Shown in pieces: positions 20,145 to 31,689 of a DNA stretch of 64,000 bases. Numbering within the stretch: the stretch's first letter is position 1; each line of letters starts with the position of its first letter. The stretch is taken from contig JANQQM010000011.1 in assembly GCA_028289365.1 (NCBI GenBank), positions 1-64,000 on the forward strand. The letters are read 5' to 3'. A model generated the notes under the pieces. That model ran no database searches. It was not told where the DNA came from and saw only the letters and a program-made list of their open reading frames with translations. Made by a program: the position numbers and the translations under genes. This stretch comes from Salaquimonas sp. (lineage in GTDB: Bacteria; Pseudomonadota; Alphaproteobacteria; Rhizobiales; Rhizobiaceae).

Positions 20145-20879
20145 ATGGATCAGAATTCGCCAAGCGAAGAACCGGTTTACAAGCGGGTACTGTTGAAAGT
20201 CTCTGGCGAGGCGTTGATGGCGGAATCCGGTTTCGGGATCGATCCTACAGTTACTGCCAGAATAGCCCGTGACATTAGGGATGCTGTCGAGATGGGCGTC
20301 ACGGTAGGCGTCGTCATCGGCGGCGGCAATATTTTCAGAGGTGTTTCGCTTGCGGCTAAGGGTGCTGATCGTGTGATTGCCGATCACATGGGCATGCTGG
20401 CAACCGTGATGAATGCATTGGCGATGCGCATGGCGCTTGAAGCGCTTGATGTCCCAAGCGTCGTGTTGAATGCGCTGGACATGCCGCAGCTTACAGAGAC
20501 GTTTTCGCAGAGACGGCTTGAAGAACATCTCGATAATGGAAAAGTGGTTGTGTTTGCGGGCGGAACCGGCAATCCTTATTTTACGACGGATACCGCTGCA
20601 GCGTTGCGGGCCAGCGAAATGCGGTGCGATGCATTGTTGAAAGGTACGCAAGTTGATGGGATTTATGATTCCGATCCGCGAAAGAACCTGAACGCGGTTC
20701 GTTTTGATAAAATTTCCCACAGCGAAGTCCTAGAAAAGGGGCTTGCGGTGATGGATGCAGCGGCGGTAAGTCTTGCGCGGGATGCAGGGATACCGGTAAT
20801 TGTTTTTTCGATTCATAATGAGGGTGAATTTGCTAAAATATTGACAGGTGGCGGACACTGCACAACGGTGAGCGGGTAG
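20145..20879 (+). CDS. pyrH: Uridylate kinase (ORF-track start 20097; MDQN start preferred)
   Basis: YKRVLLKVSGEALM, VVIGGGNIFRG, TQVDGIYDSDPRKN. Confidence 0.97.
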   Translation: MDQNSPSEEPVYKRVLLKVSGEALMAESGFGIDPTVTARIARDIRDAVEMGVTVGVVIGGGNIFRGVSLAAKGADRVIADHMGMLATVMNALAMRMALEALDVPSVVLNALDMPQLTETFSQRRLEEHLDNGKVVVFAGGTGNPYFTTDTAAALRASEMRCDALLKGTQVDGIYDSDPRKNLNAVRFDKISHSEVLEKGLAVMDAAAVSLARDAGIPVIVFSIHNEGEFAKILTGGGHCTTVSG

Positions 20880-20936
20880 ACCGGTAAACAACAGACAAAT
20901 AAGATTGGCGGCTGCAGCACCAGAAGGAAAGAAGCA

Positions 20937-21500
20937 ATGTCGGGTGAAGTAATTGATTTAAAAGACATAAATAAGAGAATGGATGGTGCGATCCAGGCGC
21001 TCAAGCACGAACTGAACGGATTGCGCACTGGCCGAGCTTCGGCCAACCTGCTGGATCCAATCATGGTCGATGCCTATGGCCAGTCAATGCCGATAAATCA
21101 GGTTGGCACGGTAACTGTGCCTGAACCTCGCATGGTTGCGGTTCAGGTTTGGGATAAATCCATGGTCGGCGCGGTGGAAAAAGCCATCAGGGAATCAAAC
21201 TTGGGCCTTAATCCGGTGACAGACGGCACCAATCTGCGTATTCCGTTACCTGAATTAAATGAAGAGCGCCGCAAGGAACTCGTAAAAGTGGCGCATCAAT
21301 ATGCAGAGAATGCCAAGGTCGCCATTCGGCATGTGCGCCGTGACGGTATGGATGTGTTGAAGAAGTCTGAAAAAGATGGCGATTTGGGTCAGGATGAGGC
21401 GAGAGCCCTTTCTGACAAGGTACAGAAACTTACAGACGAATTCATCGGTAACGTAGACAGTACAGTTGCGTCCAAAGAAACTGAGATAATGCAGGTTTAG
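20937..21500 (+). CDS. frr: Ribosome recycling factor
   Basis: 187 aa; [37 protein letters not shown]. Confidence 0.98.
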   Translation: MSGEVIDLKDINKRMDGAIQALKHELNGLRTGRASANLLDPIMVDAYGQSMPINQVGTVTVPEPRMVAVQVWDKSMVGAVEKAIRESNLGLNPVTDGTNLRIPLPELNEERRKELVKVAHQYAENAKVAIRHVRRDGMDVLKKSEKDGDLGQDEARALSDKVQKLTDEFIGNVDSTVASKETEIMQV

Positions 21501-21547
21501 CCGGGGCCAAATCCTCTAGGTGGGTAATCCGGCGATCGGGCGGAGCA

Positions 21548-22300
21548 TTGCAGATGGAAAACAGTGGAAGTGGCAATACGCCACGCCACATAGCCATCAT
21601 AATGGATGGGAATGGACGTTGGGCCCAGCAGCGGGGCCTTTCGCGGACGGCCGGCCATCGCCAGGGCGTGGAAGCCGTTCGTAAAATTACCAGAGCTGCG
21701 CGCGATCGGGGCGTTGAATATCTGACACTTTATTCGTTTTCTACCGAGAACTGGTCCCGTCCGCATGCCGAGATTAATGATCTGTTTTCATTGTTGAGGT
21801 TGTTCATTCGCCGCGATCTCGCTGAACTTCATCAGAACAATGTTCGAATTCTGGTCATTGGGCAAAGACAGGGTGTGCCCGAAGACATATTGGCCTTGCT
21901 GGACGAGGCTTGCAGACTTACAAGACAAAATACTGCCCAGACGCTGGTTATCGCGTTTAACTACGGTGCTCGCACCGAAATTGCCCAGGCTGCCAAAAAA
22001 CTGGCCGAGAAAGCTGTGTCAGGTGAAATTTCCATCTCGGACATCGATGAGCATGCACTGCAGGAAAATTTGCAGACCAGGGGAATTCCCGATCCGGATT
22101 TGATTATCCGTACAAGTGGCGAAAAGCGGATTTCGAACTTTCTCCTTTGGCAGGCTGCATATGCTGAGTTTGTGTTTTTTGAATGCTACTGGCCCGATTT
22201 CGGCGACGCCGAACTTGCCGAGGCGATCAGCGAATATGCAAACCGCAAAAGACGCTTTGGGGGTATTGAAGCGGTAAGCTCGCGGGAAACCGGCTCTTGA
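21548..22300 (+). CDS. uppS: Isoprenyl transferase (undecaprenyl diphosphate synthase)
   Basis: [66 protein letters not shown]. Confidence 0.97.
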   Translation: MQMENSGSGNTPRHIAIIMDGNGRWAQQRGLSRTAGHRQGVEAVRKITRAARDRGVEYLTLYSFSTENWSRPHAEINDLFSLLRLFIRRDLAELHQNNVRILVIGQRQGVPEDILALLDEACRLTRQNTAQTLVIAFNYGARTEIAQAAKKLAEKAVSGEISISDIDEHALQENLQTRGIPDPDLIIRTSGEKRISNFLLWQAAYAEFVFFECYWPDFGDAELAEAISEYANRKRRFGGIEAVSSRETGS

Positions 22301-23166
22301 GCAAAAGTACCAAGCCGGTGAAGACGGCAAAAGCCGAACTGCCCCTGAGGATAATATCGGCACTGGTACTGATCGGAATATCGCTACTGGCGACCACACT
22401 CGGCGGTCCTTATTTTCTCGCGCTCTGCATTGTTGGATTGGCACTGATCTACTTTGAATTCAGTGACATAGTGTCAAACCGGTCGAACCTGCCGCTGACA
22501 ACGATTGGTTACGGCGTCATACTGATCTTTGTGCTGCTTTGGTTGTTTTCATCTCCGGAATTAGCAGCCTCATTTGCCGGCGGGATGATCCCGTTGCTGT
22601 GCGCAATTCAATTCTTTTGGAAACGTCGTCTGTGGGTTGGCCTTGGCCTGGCTTACGCCATCTTCCCATTCATCGCGCTTGTTTGCCTGCGCGGTAGTGA
22701 AACAGATGGCTTGCATGCGATTTTGTTGGTTTTCGGCTGCGTCTGGGGCGCTGACACATTCGCCTATTTTGTTGGTCGCAAAGTTGGTGGCCCGAAGTTT
22801 GCTCCGGCAATCTCGCCGAACAAGACCTGGTCCGGATTTGTCGGCGGGCTTGCAGGGTCAGTGCTGGTCACCGCGATCATATGTTTGTTATTGGGTCATG
22901 GATTTGGAGCAATTTCTGTCTTCCTGGCATTGGTGCTTGGAACCGTATCCAGTATTGGTGATCTGTTTGAATCCTGGATCAAGCGTACCTTTGACCGGAA
23001 AGATTCCGGCTGGATAATTCCCGGGCATGGCGGGCTGCTGGACCGGATCGATGGGCTGATATTCGCTGCCGTTGCCGCCTGGCTTATTGGATGGTTGAAC
23101 GGTGGCGCGCTATTGGAACCCGGCGCTACGGGAACCGGTTTCCTGAACGCCTTCATCCTGCCATGA
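22297..23166 (+). CDS. cdsA: Phosphatidate cytidylyltransferase
   Basis: 289 aa; [46 protein letters not shown] signature. Confidence 0.96.
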   Translation: MSKSTKPVKTAKAELPLRIISALVLIGISLLATTLGGPYFLALCIVGLALIYFEFSDIVSNRSNLPLTTIGYGVILIFVLLWLFSSPELAASFAGGMIPLLCAIQFFWKRRLWVGLGLAYAIFPFIALVCLRGSETDGLHAILLVFGCVWGADTFAYFVGRKVGGPKFAPAISPNKTWSGFVGGLAGSVLVTAIICLLLGHGFGAISVFLALVLGTVSSIGDLFESWIKRTFDRKDSGWIIPGHGGLLDRIDGLIFAAVAAWLIGWLNGGALLEPGATGTGFLNAFILP

Positions 23167-23282
23167 AATATAAACATAAGGACGCCGGTTTGGCGCTTGC
23201 ATGTGGCGGCTAGTGGTGGCAGACCATAGAAAATTTCAGTCCGGCTGATGCCGGACATTTGCAATTATTCTTCGAGGAACAA

Positions 23283-24428
23283 ATGGATTTTTTGGCACAA
23301 TTGCCTGGCGTTGGATTGTTTGGATACATCATCCCGTTTCTGATCGTATTGACCATCGTGGTGTTTTTTCACGAGCTTGGTCATTTTCTGGTAGCCAGAT
23401 GGAACGGCGTGCGCGTCGAGGCGTTTTCCGTCGGTTTTGGCCCCGAATTGTGGGGCAGGACTGATCGCAAGGGAACCCGCTGGAAAATTTCGGCAATTCC
23501 GCTTGGCGGCTATGTCAAGTTTTTCGGCGATGCCAATGAGGCGTCAGCACCCGACATGGCCAAAGCGGCCGAAATGAGCGAAGCCGAAAAATCGGAGAGT
23601 TTTGTACACAAGAACGTTTGGCAGCGGGCAGCCATTGTTGCAGCAGGGCCAATAGCCAATTTCATCCTGGCGATTGTTATTTTTTCTCTGACCTTCATGT
23701 TTATTGGTCGGGCGGTCACTGACCCGGTGGTTGCTTCGGTTACCGAGAACAGCCCTGCGCAAGCGGCCGGATTTCAGGCAGGCGATGTGGTTGTATCGAT
23801 AAACGGTGAAAAGACAAATTCTTTCAATGATATACCGCGTATAGTTGCACCAAATCCAGGGCGCGAACTGGATGTCGTCGTCCGGCGCGACGGCGTTGAA
23901 AGACAGCTTGTTGTTACACCGCGATACGAAGTTCGCGAAGATCGGTTCGGTAACAAACAGGAAATCGGATTTATCGGGATTGCAAATGATTCTTCCACGG
24001 CCAATTTTAGAATTGTAAAATACGGCCCGGTGGAGGCGGTCGCGGCCGGTGTCGGAGAAACCTGGTTCATCATTGCCCGAACAATGGGGTATTTACGGGA
24101 TATCGTGACAGGTTGGCAGTCGGCGGATCAGCTGGGTGGTCCAATCCGCATTGCAAAGGTTTCGGGAGATGTGGCGACGCTTGGGCCCAGCGCTTTGATA
24201 AATCTGGCCGCCGTATTGTCAGTCAGTATTGGTTTGCTAAATCTGTTCCCGATTCCCATGCTTGATGGCGGGCATCTGGTGTTTTACGCGATCGAGGCCG
24301 TTCGCGGACGGCCATTGAGCGAAAATGCCCAGGAAATCAGCTTCCGAATCGGTTTGGCATTGGTGCTGATGTTGATGGTTTTTGCTACCTGGAATGATCT
24401 TACCCAGCTGGTGTTTAGTTCTGGTTGA
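23283..24428 (+). CDS. rseP: Site-2 RIP metalloprotease RseP (ORF-track start 23259)
   Basis: HELGHFLVARWNGVRVEAFSVGFGPELWG, PDZ domain, NLFPIPMLDGGH. Confidence 0.95.
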   Translation: MDFLAQLPGVGLFGYIIPFLIVLTIVVFFHELGHFLVARWNGVRVEAFSVGFGPELWGRTDRKGTRWKISAIPLGGYVKFFGDANEASAPDMAKAAEMSEAEKSESFVHKNVWQRAAIVAAGPIANFILAIVIFSLTFMFIGRAVTDPVVASVTENSPAQAAGFQAGDVVVSINGEKTNSFNDIPRIVAPNPGRELDVVVRRDGVERQLVVTPRYEVREDRFGNKQEIGFIGIANDSSTANFRIVKYGPVEAVAAGVGETWFIIARTMGYLRDIVTGWQSADQLGGPIRIAKVSGDVATLGPSALINLAAVLSVSIGLLNLFPIPMLDGGHLVFYAIEAVRGRPLSENAQEISFRIGLALVLMLMVFATWNDLTQLVFSSG

Positions 24429-24728
24429 ATTTTCACGAAAAATTTTTGTCTTAAAAGTGCTTGATTCTGGTCTCATGGTCGCCGGAACTTAGGTCATGAT
24501 TAACCATATGGGCCGATAGGCTGGCCATTCTGCAACACGTTGACAAATTTATAAAAATCTTAGTTGAGGAATGGTTGCTTGCCACAAAAAACGTTGTAAA
24601 AGGTTAGTTAACGAAGAGATTCTCAGCTTTGTACTGTAGGGGCGGGTGCGATGGCAGAATGTGGTTCGAGGGATTGAGCGGACAAAAACTACCGGAAAAC
24701 CGGAGAAAAACCGCAAAAAACCGGCAGT

Positions 24729-27152
24729 ATGGGCGAAGAATTAAGAATGGTTCGAATGAATAAATTTGTTAAAGCTGCGATTGTTGCGCTGGCACTGGGT
24801 GTTCAGCCGATTGCGTTTGGCATGCTTATGCTCGGAAGCATGTCTGTCGCAGCAGAAGCTGCCGTTGTGAACCGTATCGACGTGCGCGGAAATTCGCGCA
24901 TGGATGAAATCACTGTCAAAACCTATCTGACGATTTCACCTGGTCAGCAATTCACCAATCAGGACATCGATGATTCGGTAAAGGCGCTCTATGGTACCGG
25001 CCTGTTTACCGACGTTTCGATATACCAGTCGGGTTCGACACTGATTGTAGAAGTCGATGAAAGTGGCATCGTCAATGACGTATTCTTCGAGGGAAATAAG
25101 CGCCTCAAGGATGTCGCTTTGGCGGGCGTTGTTCAGACATCAGCCAGATCCGTTTTTTCGGAGGAGAAAGTTTCCTCTGACGTTTTGAGAATAAGCGAGG
25201 CCTATTCGCGTGTTGGCCGCGAAGATGCGACGGTCAGCTATGAAGTTGTTCCGCTTGCAAATAATCGGGTCAATGTAATTTTCCGGGTGAATGAGGGCGA
25301 CAAGACAAAGATCAGAAGTATCACGTTCATCGGAAACAACTCCTTTGGTCAGCGCCGGCTTCAGGAAGTGATGGAAACCAAGCAGTCAAACTGGTTCAGC
25401 TGGCTGCGAAACGACGACATTTATGATCCCGAGCGGCTTCGGTCCGATGAAGAACGTCTGCGCAGATTTTACTTCAATCGTGGATTTGCCGACTTTCAGG
25501 TGCTGTCCACCGATGTTCAATATGATGATATTGAGAACCAATATCTGATTACAGTTTCGGTGGATGAAGGTCCTCGATATACCTTCGGGAACATATCGAT
25601 CGACAGCACAATTGCAGAAGTCGATACCGATTCGTTGTATCCGCTGCTCGAAACACAGCCCGGTGAATATTACAGCTCGAAAAAGGTCGAAGACACAATA
25701 ATCGCAGTGACCGAAAATTTCGCCGAAAACGGCTTTGCCTTTGTGCAGGTTGTGCCCCGTGGCGATAGGGATTTCAGCACAAACGCTATCGATGTCATCT
25801 ATCAGATTGATGAAGGACCTCGCGTCTATATCGAAAGGATCAACATCGTTGGTAATGATCGTACACGCGATCATGTCATTCGTCGTGAGTTTGATATTTC
25901 GGAAGGCGATCCGCTCAACCAGGTCATGCTGCAGCGCACAAGAAGGCGGCTCGAACGATTGGGCTTTTTCGACTCGGTGAACATTTCCACCCGCCCCGGA
26001 AGTTCACCTGACAAGATGATCGTTACTGTACGTGTTGTTGACAAGGCAACGGGTGAATTCGCTGTCGGCGGCGGCTATTCGACTGCCAATGGCGCTCTTG
26101 GTGAAATCTCATTTTCAGAAAGCAACTTCCTGGGAAGAGGACAGTTTCTCAAGGTTTCTGCTGGGTTCGGAACGGACAACCAGAGGTACCAGTTGAGCTT
26201 TACAGAGCCTTATTTCCTGGGATACCGGGTATCCGGTGGATTTGATTTGTTCTACGAGGAGTCTGACTCCAACAGCAACCGGTCTTACGGTATCGATTCC
26301 TATGGTGGCACACTACGATTTGGTGTTCCGATTACGGAAAATACGAGAAGTCAGTTTTTCTATTCGTACATTGATCAGGAAACCCAATTTGACGGTGACG
26401 AAATTGATTCTGGTCCACCGGATGGAGACGGCATCCAGGGCAATACCTCGGGAGAGCTTTCGGCAGCCTTGGCCAGGAGTCCGAGTTGGACGAAGTCAGG
26501 CGTAGGATTTTCGATTACACACGCTGATCTGGACAATATCCGAGACCCTCGTGAAGGTGTCTATTACAAGATAACCAACACAATCTGGGGTGCTGGTGGA
26601 GATGCACAATATGCCTCGACCACTGGTTCCGCGATAAGATACACTTTGCTTTCAGACGAAGCCGATCTGGTCAGCATGTTGCGCGTTCGCGGCGGCGCCA
26701 ACTGGGTCTGGGGCAGTTCATCTAACTATCGTACACAGGATAATACGTTCCAGGGTTCGCGTGATATTCGCGGATTTGACAGCTATGGATTTGGCCCCCG
26801 CGATCCGGTAACCGGCGATGCGCTTGGTGGTCTGTACTATTGGAATGCTACTGCCGAGGTTACATTCCCAATGCCATTCCTGCCCGAGTCGATCGGTATT
26901 CGTGGTGGATTCTTTGCAGATGCCGGCCAACTGTGGGGGCTGGATTCGGCAACGCGCAAGGCGATCATAGACGCCAATCCGGGGGTCTCTACCGAACAAC
27001 TTGATGATAATACATTGCGTGCTTCGGTCGGCGCTTCCGTGATTTGGGCATCACCGTTCGGCCCATTGAGACTGGACTATGCTTTCCCGATTTCCGAAGC
27101 TCCTTGGGACGATACACGCGAATTCAGTTTTGGTGTAAGCACCTCCTTCTGA
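24729..27152 (+). CDS. bamA: Outer membrane protein assembly factor BamA
   Basis: 807 aa; POTRA repeats, C-terminal barrel ending ...EFSFGVSTSF; follows rseP. Confidence 0.96.
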   Translation: MGEELRMVRMNKFVKAAIVALALGVQPIAFGMLMLGSMSVAAEAAVVNRIDVRGNSRMDEITVKTYLTISPGQQFTNQDIDDSVKALYGTGLFTDVSIYQSGSTLIVEVDESGIVNDVFFEGNKRLKDVALAGVVQTSARSVFSEEKVSSDVLRISEAYSRVGREDATVSYEVVPLANNRVNVIFRVNEGDKTKIRSITFIGNNSFGQRRLQEVMETKQSNWFSWLRNDDIYDPERLRSDEERLRRFYFNRGFADFQVLSTDVQYDDIENQYLITVSVDEGPRYTFGNISIDSTIAEVDTDSLYPLLETQPGEYYSSKKVEDTIIAVTENFAENGFAFVQVVPRGDRDFSTNAIDVIYQIDEGPRVYIERINIVGNDRTRDHVIRREFDISEGDPLNQVMLQRTRRRLERLGFFDSVNISTRPGSSPDKMIVTVRVVDKATGEFAVGGGYSTANGALGEISFSESNFLGRGQFLKVSAGFGTDNQRYQLSFTEPYFLGYRVSGGFDLFYEESDSNSNRSYGIDSYGGTLRFGVPITENTRSQFFYSYIDQETQFDGDEIDSGPPDGDGIQGNTSGELSAALARSPSWTKSGVGFSITHADLDNIRDPREGVYYKITNTIWGAGGDAQYASTTGSAIRYTLLSDEADLVSMLRVRGGANWVWGSSSNYRTQDNTFQGSRDIRGFDSYGFGPRDPVTGDALGGLYYWNATAEVTFPMPFLPESIGIRGGFFADAGQLWGLDSATRKAIIDANPGVSTEQLDDNTLRASVGASVIWASPFGPLRLDYAFPISEAPWDDTREFSFGVSTSF

Positions 27153-27274
27153 CACGCGTGATGTAATACCGTTTCAGGTCTTGTGTTCCACAGACAATTC
27201 GGTTCATAAAGCGAAACCAAATGTAGGTACGGCGAAGCCTGTGCCGGCTTATAATCATGTGATCAGATGACAAG

Positions 27275-28327
27275 ATGAGCGACCCCGTATTTTTCTCTGC
27301 TGTGCCGCAAAGCCTGGGGCAGATAGCCAAAGAAATCGGTGCAGATCTGATAACGGTCGAACTGTCCGATCAGATGATAACATCAGCTTCGCCCATTGAG
27401 GCTGCTTCACAGGGCGCGATCACATTCATTGATAATCCACGCTATTTGAAGCACGCAGAATCGACGCAGGCTGCCGCAGTAATTTGCGCAGAAAAACATT
27501 CGGACAAGATTCCCTCGAAGGTTGGTTTGCTGGTTCATGAGAACCCCTACAATGCCTATGCGCAGGTATTGAAGATGTTGTTTCCATCCGCTGGCAGGCC
27601 GGAACCGGTTACCGGCGAGACAGGCATTTCTGATGCAGCTCACATCAGTGATAGCGCAGAAATTGAGGCTGACGTCATTGTCGAGGCAGGAGCAGTAATT
27701 GGCGAGCAGGCTTCGATAGGCAGCGGTTCGAGAATTTTAGCCGGTGCAGTGATCGGCAAAAATGTTCAAATCGGCCGAAATACCATTGTTGGAATAAATG
27801 CAAGCGTAATCCACGCATTTATCGGCAATGACGTTATCATTCATCCAGGCGTTCGTATTGGCCAGGATGGGTTTGGATTTGCCATGGGCCCCGGCGGCCA
27901 CAAGAAAATCATGCAGATTGGACGGGTAATCGTCCAGGACGGAGTGGAGATCGGTGCAAACTCGACCATCGACCGCGGATCCAATCGGGACACGGTAGTT
28001 GGAGAGGGCACAAAAATCGACAATCTGGTTCAGATTGGCCATAACGTGACGATCGGTCGTCATTGCGTGATAGTCGGATTGGCTGGTGTTGCCGGCAGTG
28101 CGACATTGGGCGACTATGTCGTTGTTGCCGGGCAGGCGGGTATTGTGGGTCATATCCATATTGGTGACGGTGCACAGGTCGGCGGCGGCTCCGGCGTCAA
28201 TTTCAACGTAAAACCAGGTGAAAAGGTAATCGGCTATCCCGCAATGGATGTGCGCAGCTGGATGAAAATGAATATGAAACTGAAATCGATGATCCGAAAG
28301 AAGGATGAAAAGGGGGGGAAAGGATGA
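27275..28327 (+). CDS. lpxD: UDP-3-O-acylglucosamine N-acyltransferase
   Basis: Hexapeptide repeats; GQDGFGFA...[48 protein letters not shown]. Confidence 0.96.
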   Translation: MSDPVFFSAVPQSLGQIAKEIGADLITVELSDQMITSASPIEAASQGAITFIDNPRYLKHAESTQAAAVICAEKHSDKIPSKVGLLVHENPYNAYAQVLKMLFPSAGRPEPVTGETGISDAAHISDSAEIEADVIVEAGAVIGEQASIGSGSRILAGAVIGKNVQIGRNTIVGINASVIHAFIGNDVIIHPGVRIGQDGFGFAMGPGGHKKIMQIGRVIVQDGVEIGANSTIDRGSNRDTVVGEGTKIDNLVQIGHNVTIGRHCVIVGLAGVAGSATLGDYVVVAGQAGIVGHIHIGDGAQVGGGSGVNFNVKPGEKVIGYPAMDVRSWMKMNMKLKSMIRKKDEKGGKG

Positions 28328-28791
28328 CTGAATTGGATGCACTTGGTCCGATTGAAATCAACGATCTGTTCGTGCTGCTGCCGCATCGTTATCCATTTCT
28401 GCTTATTGATCGCATTATCGATATTGAAAGCGATGATCGGGCAACCGGCATTAAAAATGTAACCGTGAACGAACCGCATTTTAATGGTCATTTTCCCGGA
28501 GCGCCGATCATGCCCGGCGTGTTGGTAATTGAAGCCATGGCCCAAACCTGTGGTGCGATCGTTGCCAACAGGCATTCCAAGGGCAAACGGAAGCTTGTCT
28601 ATTTCATGACGATTGATAACGCCAAATTCCGTAAGCCTGTTGTTCCCGGCGACGTTTTGGAGTTGCATGTAATCAAACTAAAACAGCGCAATACGATTTT
28701 TCGATTTGATTGTAATGCCATGGTCGGCGACGAGAAAGTTGCTCAGGCGATCATTAGCGCAATGATGGTCGATCCTGAGGACGTTGCTTGA
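28324..28791 (+). CDS. fabZ: 3-hydroxyacyl-[ACP] dehydratase FabZ
   Basis: [40 protein letters not shown]. Confidence 0.97.
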   Translation: MTELDALGPIEINDLFVLLPHRYPFLLIDRIIDIESDDRATGIKNVTVNEPHFNGHFPGAPIMPGVLVIEAMAQTCGAIVANRHSKGKRKLVYFMTIDNAKFRKPVVPGDVLELHVIKLKQRNTIFRFDCNAMVGDEKVAQAIISAMMVDPEDVA

Positions 28792-29594
28792 TGACCAAAG
28801 ATATCCATCCCACCGCAATTATCGAGACTGGTGCCGAAATCGGCGACAATGTTCGAATCGGGCCCTATTGTGTCGTTGGCAAGGATGTCACGATTAACGC
28901 GGGTGTCGAGCTGCTAAGCCATGTTGTTGTTTCGGGGAACACGACATTGGGCGCCAATATCCGAATTTTTCCATTTGCCTCTATCGGCCATGAACCGCAG
29001 GACCTGAAATATCAAGGCGAGCCCAACAGTCTGGTAATTGGAGCGAATTGCACAATTCGGGAATATGTGACGATCAACCCGGGAACAGCCGGCGATCAGG
29101 GAAAGACAATCGTTGGTGACAGATGTGTGTTCCTTGCAAGCTCTCACGTCGCACATGATTGTGTCGTCGGTGACGGGGTCATCCTGTCAAACAATGTGAT
29201 GTTGGCTGGTCACTGCAAAATAGGTAACAATGTAATCTTTGGCGGTGGATCAGCTATTCATCAGTTTAGTCGTGTGGGAGATCATGCATTCATTGGTGGT
29301 CTGGCAGGGGTTGAAAACGACCTTATTCCCTATGGCGTTGCAATCGGAAACCGTGCTTATCTCGGAGGGTTGAATCTGGTTGGCATGAAACGCGCCGGAA
29401 TTCCGCGAGAAAGCATTCATAATGCCCGCAAAGCGTTCAAGGAGCTGTTTTCGGAGAGCTTGCCACTTTCGGATGCTGTCAATACCTTGTCCGATGATGT
29501 TGTTGATGATCCGGTCGTCTCTGAAATTGTCGAATTTGTTCGGGAAGACAGCGGCAGGGCCTTCTGTACGCCACGAAACGGCAAGACAGACTGA
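28788..29594 (+). CDS. lpxA: Acyl-ACP--UDP-N-acetylglucosamine O-acyltransferase
   Basis: [26 protein letters not shown]; hexapeptide repeats; [12 protein letters not shown]. Confidence 0.97.
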   Translation: MMTKDIHPTAIIETGAEIGDNVRIGPYCVVGKDVTINAGVELLSHVVVSGNTTLGANIRIFPFASIGHEPQDLKYQGEPNSLVIGANCTIREYVTINPGTAGDQGKTIVGDRCVFLASSHVAHDCVVGDGVILSNNVMLAGHCKIGNNVIFGGGSAIHQFSRVGDHAFIGGLAGVENDLIPYGVAIGNRAYLGGLNLVGMKRAGIPRESIHNARKAFKELFSESLPLSDAVNTLSDDVVDDPVVSEIVEFVREDSGRAFCTPRNGKTD

Positions 29595-29621
29595 CCGGCA
29601 AAAATTGGCAGATTGGCATAG

Positions 29622-30521
29622 ATGTCTGGCGACCGAACCGATCACAATACGCAGACAGAGGCAGGGAATTATGATCTCGCGATCATCTGTGGCTATGGCC
29701 AGATGCCGATCGAAATTGCGCAGGGTGCATCAAAAGCTGGCCGTAAACCCTACCTGGTTGGCATTGAGGGTGAGGCGGAACCGAACATTGCCGATTATCC
29801 CCACGAAATCATGGCTTGGGGCCAAATAGGCAAACTTTTCAAACTGTTGAAACAGTATGGGATTAACGAAGTCGTCTTTGCCGGCGGCGTGAGAAAGCGG
29901 CCCGATCTTCTCAAGCTGAAACTTGACCTCGTCGCGATCATGTCATTGCCACAAGTGCTGACTTTCATGCTTGGTGGCGACAACACCGTACTTTCCGGCA
30001 CCATAAAACTATTTGAAAAGCGCGGTATCGAGATAGTCGGCCCGCACCAGATTGCCCCACAATTGCTTGCTCAAAAGGGACCGATCGCCGGCAGAAAACC
30101 AGGCTCGGCTGGTCTCAGGACAATTAGGCTGGGCTTTTCAGCCTGTAAGGCACTCGGTGCATTTGATATCGGGCAAGCTTCGGTTGCGGAAGCAGGCCGG
30201 GTGGTCGCACTGGAAGGTGTTGAAGGAACCGACGCGATGCTGGAGCGCATCGTTTCCATGCGTCAAATCGGGAAGATGCCGATGGAAGGCCAGCATGGTG
30301 TGTTGGTCAAGACGATGAAACCGGGGCAGGACATTCGCGTCGATTTGCCTGCAATCGGACCCAACACAATTGAGGGCGTTATTCGTGCCGGCCTGAAGGG
30401 AATAGCACTCGAAGCTGACCGTTCGATCATTTTGGAGCGTGAAGCAACAATCGAAGCGGCGAGGAAAGCCGGCATATTCATTTACGGACTGGCTTCCGAT
30501 GAAGGCTTGATTGATGGCTGA
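29622..30521 (+). CDS. lpxI: UDP-2,3-diacylglucosamine diphosphatase LpxI (DUF1009)
   Basis: LAIICGYGQMPIEIA, VEGTDAMLERI, KMPMEGQHGVLVKTMKPGQDIRVDLPAIGPNTIE; between lpxA and lpxB. Confidence 0.95.
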   Translation: MSGDRTDHNTQTEAGNYDLAIICGYGQMPIEIAQGASKAGRKPYLVGIEGEAEPNIADYPHEIMAWGQIGKLFKLLKQYGINEVVFAGGVRKRPDLLKLKLDLVAIMSLPQVLTFMLGGDNTVLSGTIKLFEKRGIEIVGPHQIAPQLLAQKGPIAGRKPGSAGLRTIRLGFSACKALGAFDIGQASVAEAGRVVALEGVEGTDAMLERIVSMRQIGKMPMEGQHGVLVKTMKPGQDIRVDLPAIGPNTIEGVIRAGLKGIALEADRSIILEREATIEAARKAGIFIYGLASDEGLIDG

Positions 30522-31668
30522 CAAGAACACGCCAGTTACAAAAGTCTATTTTGTGATCGGTGAGGAATCGGGCGACTCGCTCGGCGCCGATTTGATTGAG
30601 GGAATGAAGAAAATCCGGTTTCAGGCAGAGTTTTCCGGCTTGGCGGGACGCCGTATGCAGGCCCTGGGTGTGGAAAGTCTGTTTAATATCTCTGATATCG
30701 CGGTAATGGGATTTTCAGCGGTTTTCGGGCGCCTGCCGACCATTCTGAAGCGGATAAACCAGACTGTTGAAGACATCATTGAAAAGAAACCTGATGTTCT
30801 GGTTCTGATCGACAGTCCTGACTTCACACATCGGGTTGCGCGGAAAGTACGTAAGAAAAATCCGGACATTCTGATCGTCAAATATGTCTGTCCTAGTGTG
30901 TGGGCTTGGCGTCCGGGCCGCGCCCCGAAAATGAAGTCCTACATCGATCATGTCTTGGCGATATTGCCGTTTGAACCAAAATTGCTGTCTGAGCTTGGCG
31001 GCCCGGAAGCGACCTATGTCGGGCATCCCTTGTCCAGCCGAATTAAACAAACCCGCCCAAAACGAAAGACAGCAAAGAAGGCTGAACCGGTCCTGCTCCT
31101 ATTGCCCGGATCCAGAAGGTCAGAGGTCAAGCTGTTACTACCGGATATCTCGCAAACGCTTGATGTCCTGAAGGAGAGGGGGTACCGCTACCGGGCAATC
31201 ATGCCGGTGGTGCCGCATATGAAGGAAGAGATCTCTGCTACCGTCTCCAAATGGGCCAATCCACCGGAGATCGTGGATACTGAGGAAGAAAAGGTGGCGG
31301 CGTTCAAACAGGCAGATGTGGCACTGGCTGCCTCCGGAACGGTATTGCTCGAACTTGGACTATACCGTGTGCCGATGATCTCCATCTATCGGCTGGACTG
31401 GTTGCTGCATCAATTCCGCTTCTTGATTTTCGGATGGTCTGCGGCCTTGCCGAACTTGATATTGGACGAGCCGCTGATACCTGAGAAGGTCGGCGACATG
31501 ATCAGGCCCGGCTGGCTGGCGCGAGCAATTGAACAGCTGGCGCAGGACGGACCAGAGCGGCAAATTCAATTGGATGGATTTGAACGTTTGATTGCTGCAA
31601 TGTCGCGCGATCGGTCGCCGGGCGTGGAAGCGGCAAAGAAAATCAAGGAACTTCTTGCCGCCAAATAG
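30511..31668 (+). CDS. lpxB: Lipid-A-disaccharide synthase
   Basis: GEESGDSLGADL, VLIDSPDFTHRVA, YVCPSVWAWRPGRA, LLLPGSRRSEV. Confidence 0.96.
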   Translation: MMADKNTPVTKVYFVIGEESGDSLGADLIEGMKKIRFQAEFSGLAGRRMQALGVESLFNISDIAVMGFSAVFGRLPTILKRINQTVEDIIEKKPDVLVLIDSPDFTHRVARKVRKKNPDILIVKYVCPSVWAWRPGRAPKMKSYIDHVLAILPFEPKLLSELGGPEATYVGHPLSSRIKQTRPKRKTAKKAEPVLLLLPGSRRSEVKLLLPDISQTLDVLKERGYRYRAIMPVVPHMKEEISATVSKWANPPEIVDTEEEKVAAFKQADVALAASGTVLLELGLYRVPMISIYRLDWLLHQFRFLIFGWSAALPNLILDEPLIPEKVGDMIRPGWLARAIEQLAQDGPERQIQLDGFERLIAAMSRDRSPGVEAAKKIKELLAAK

Positions 31669-31689
31669 CGCAGGCCGTGGTCTGGGCCC

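Noticed and set aside
29622-30521. lpxI in place of lpxH as a novelty
   Set aside because: LpxI between lpxA and lpxB is the standard alphaproteobacterial arrangement.
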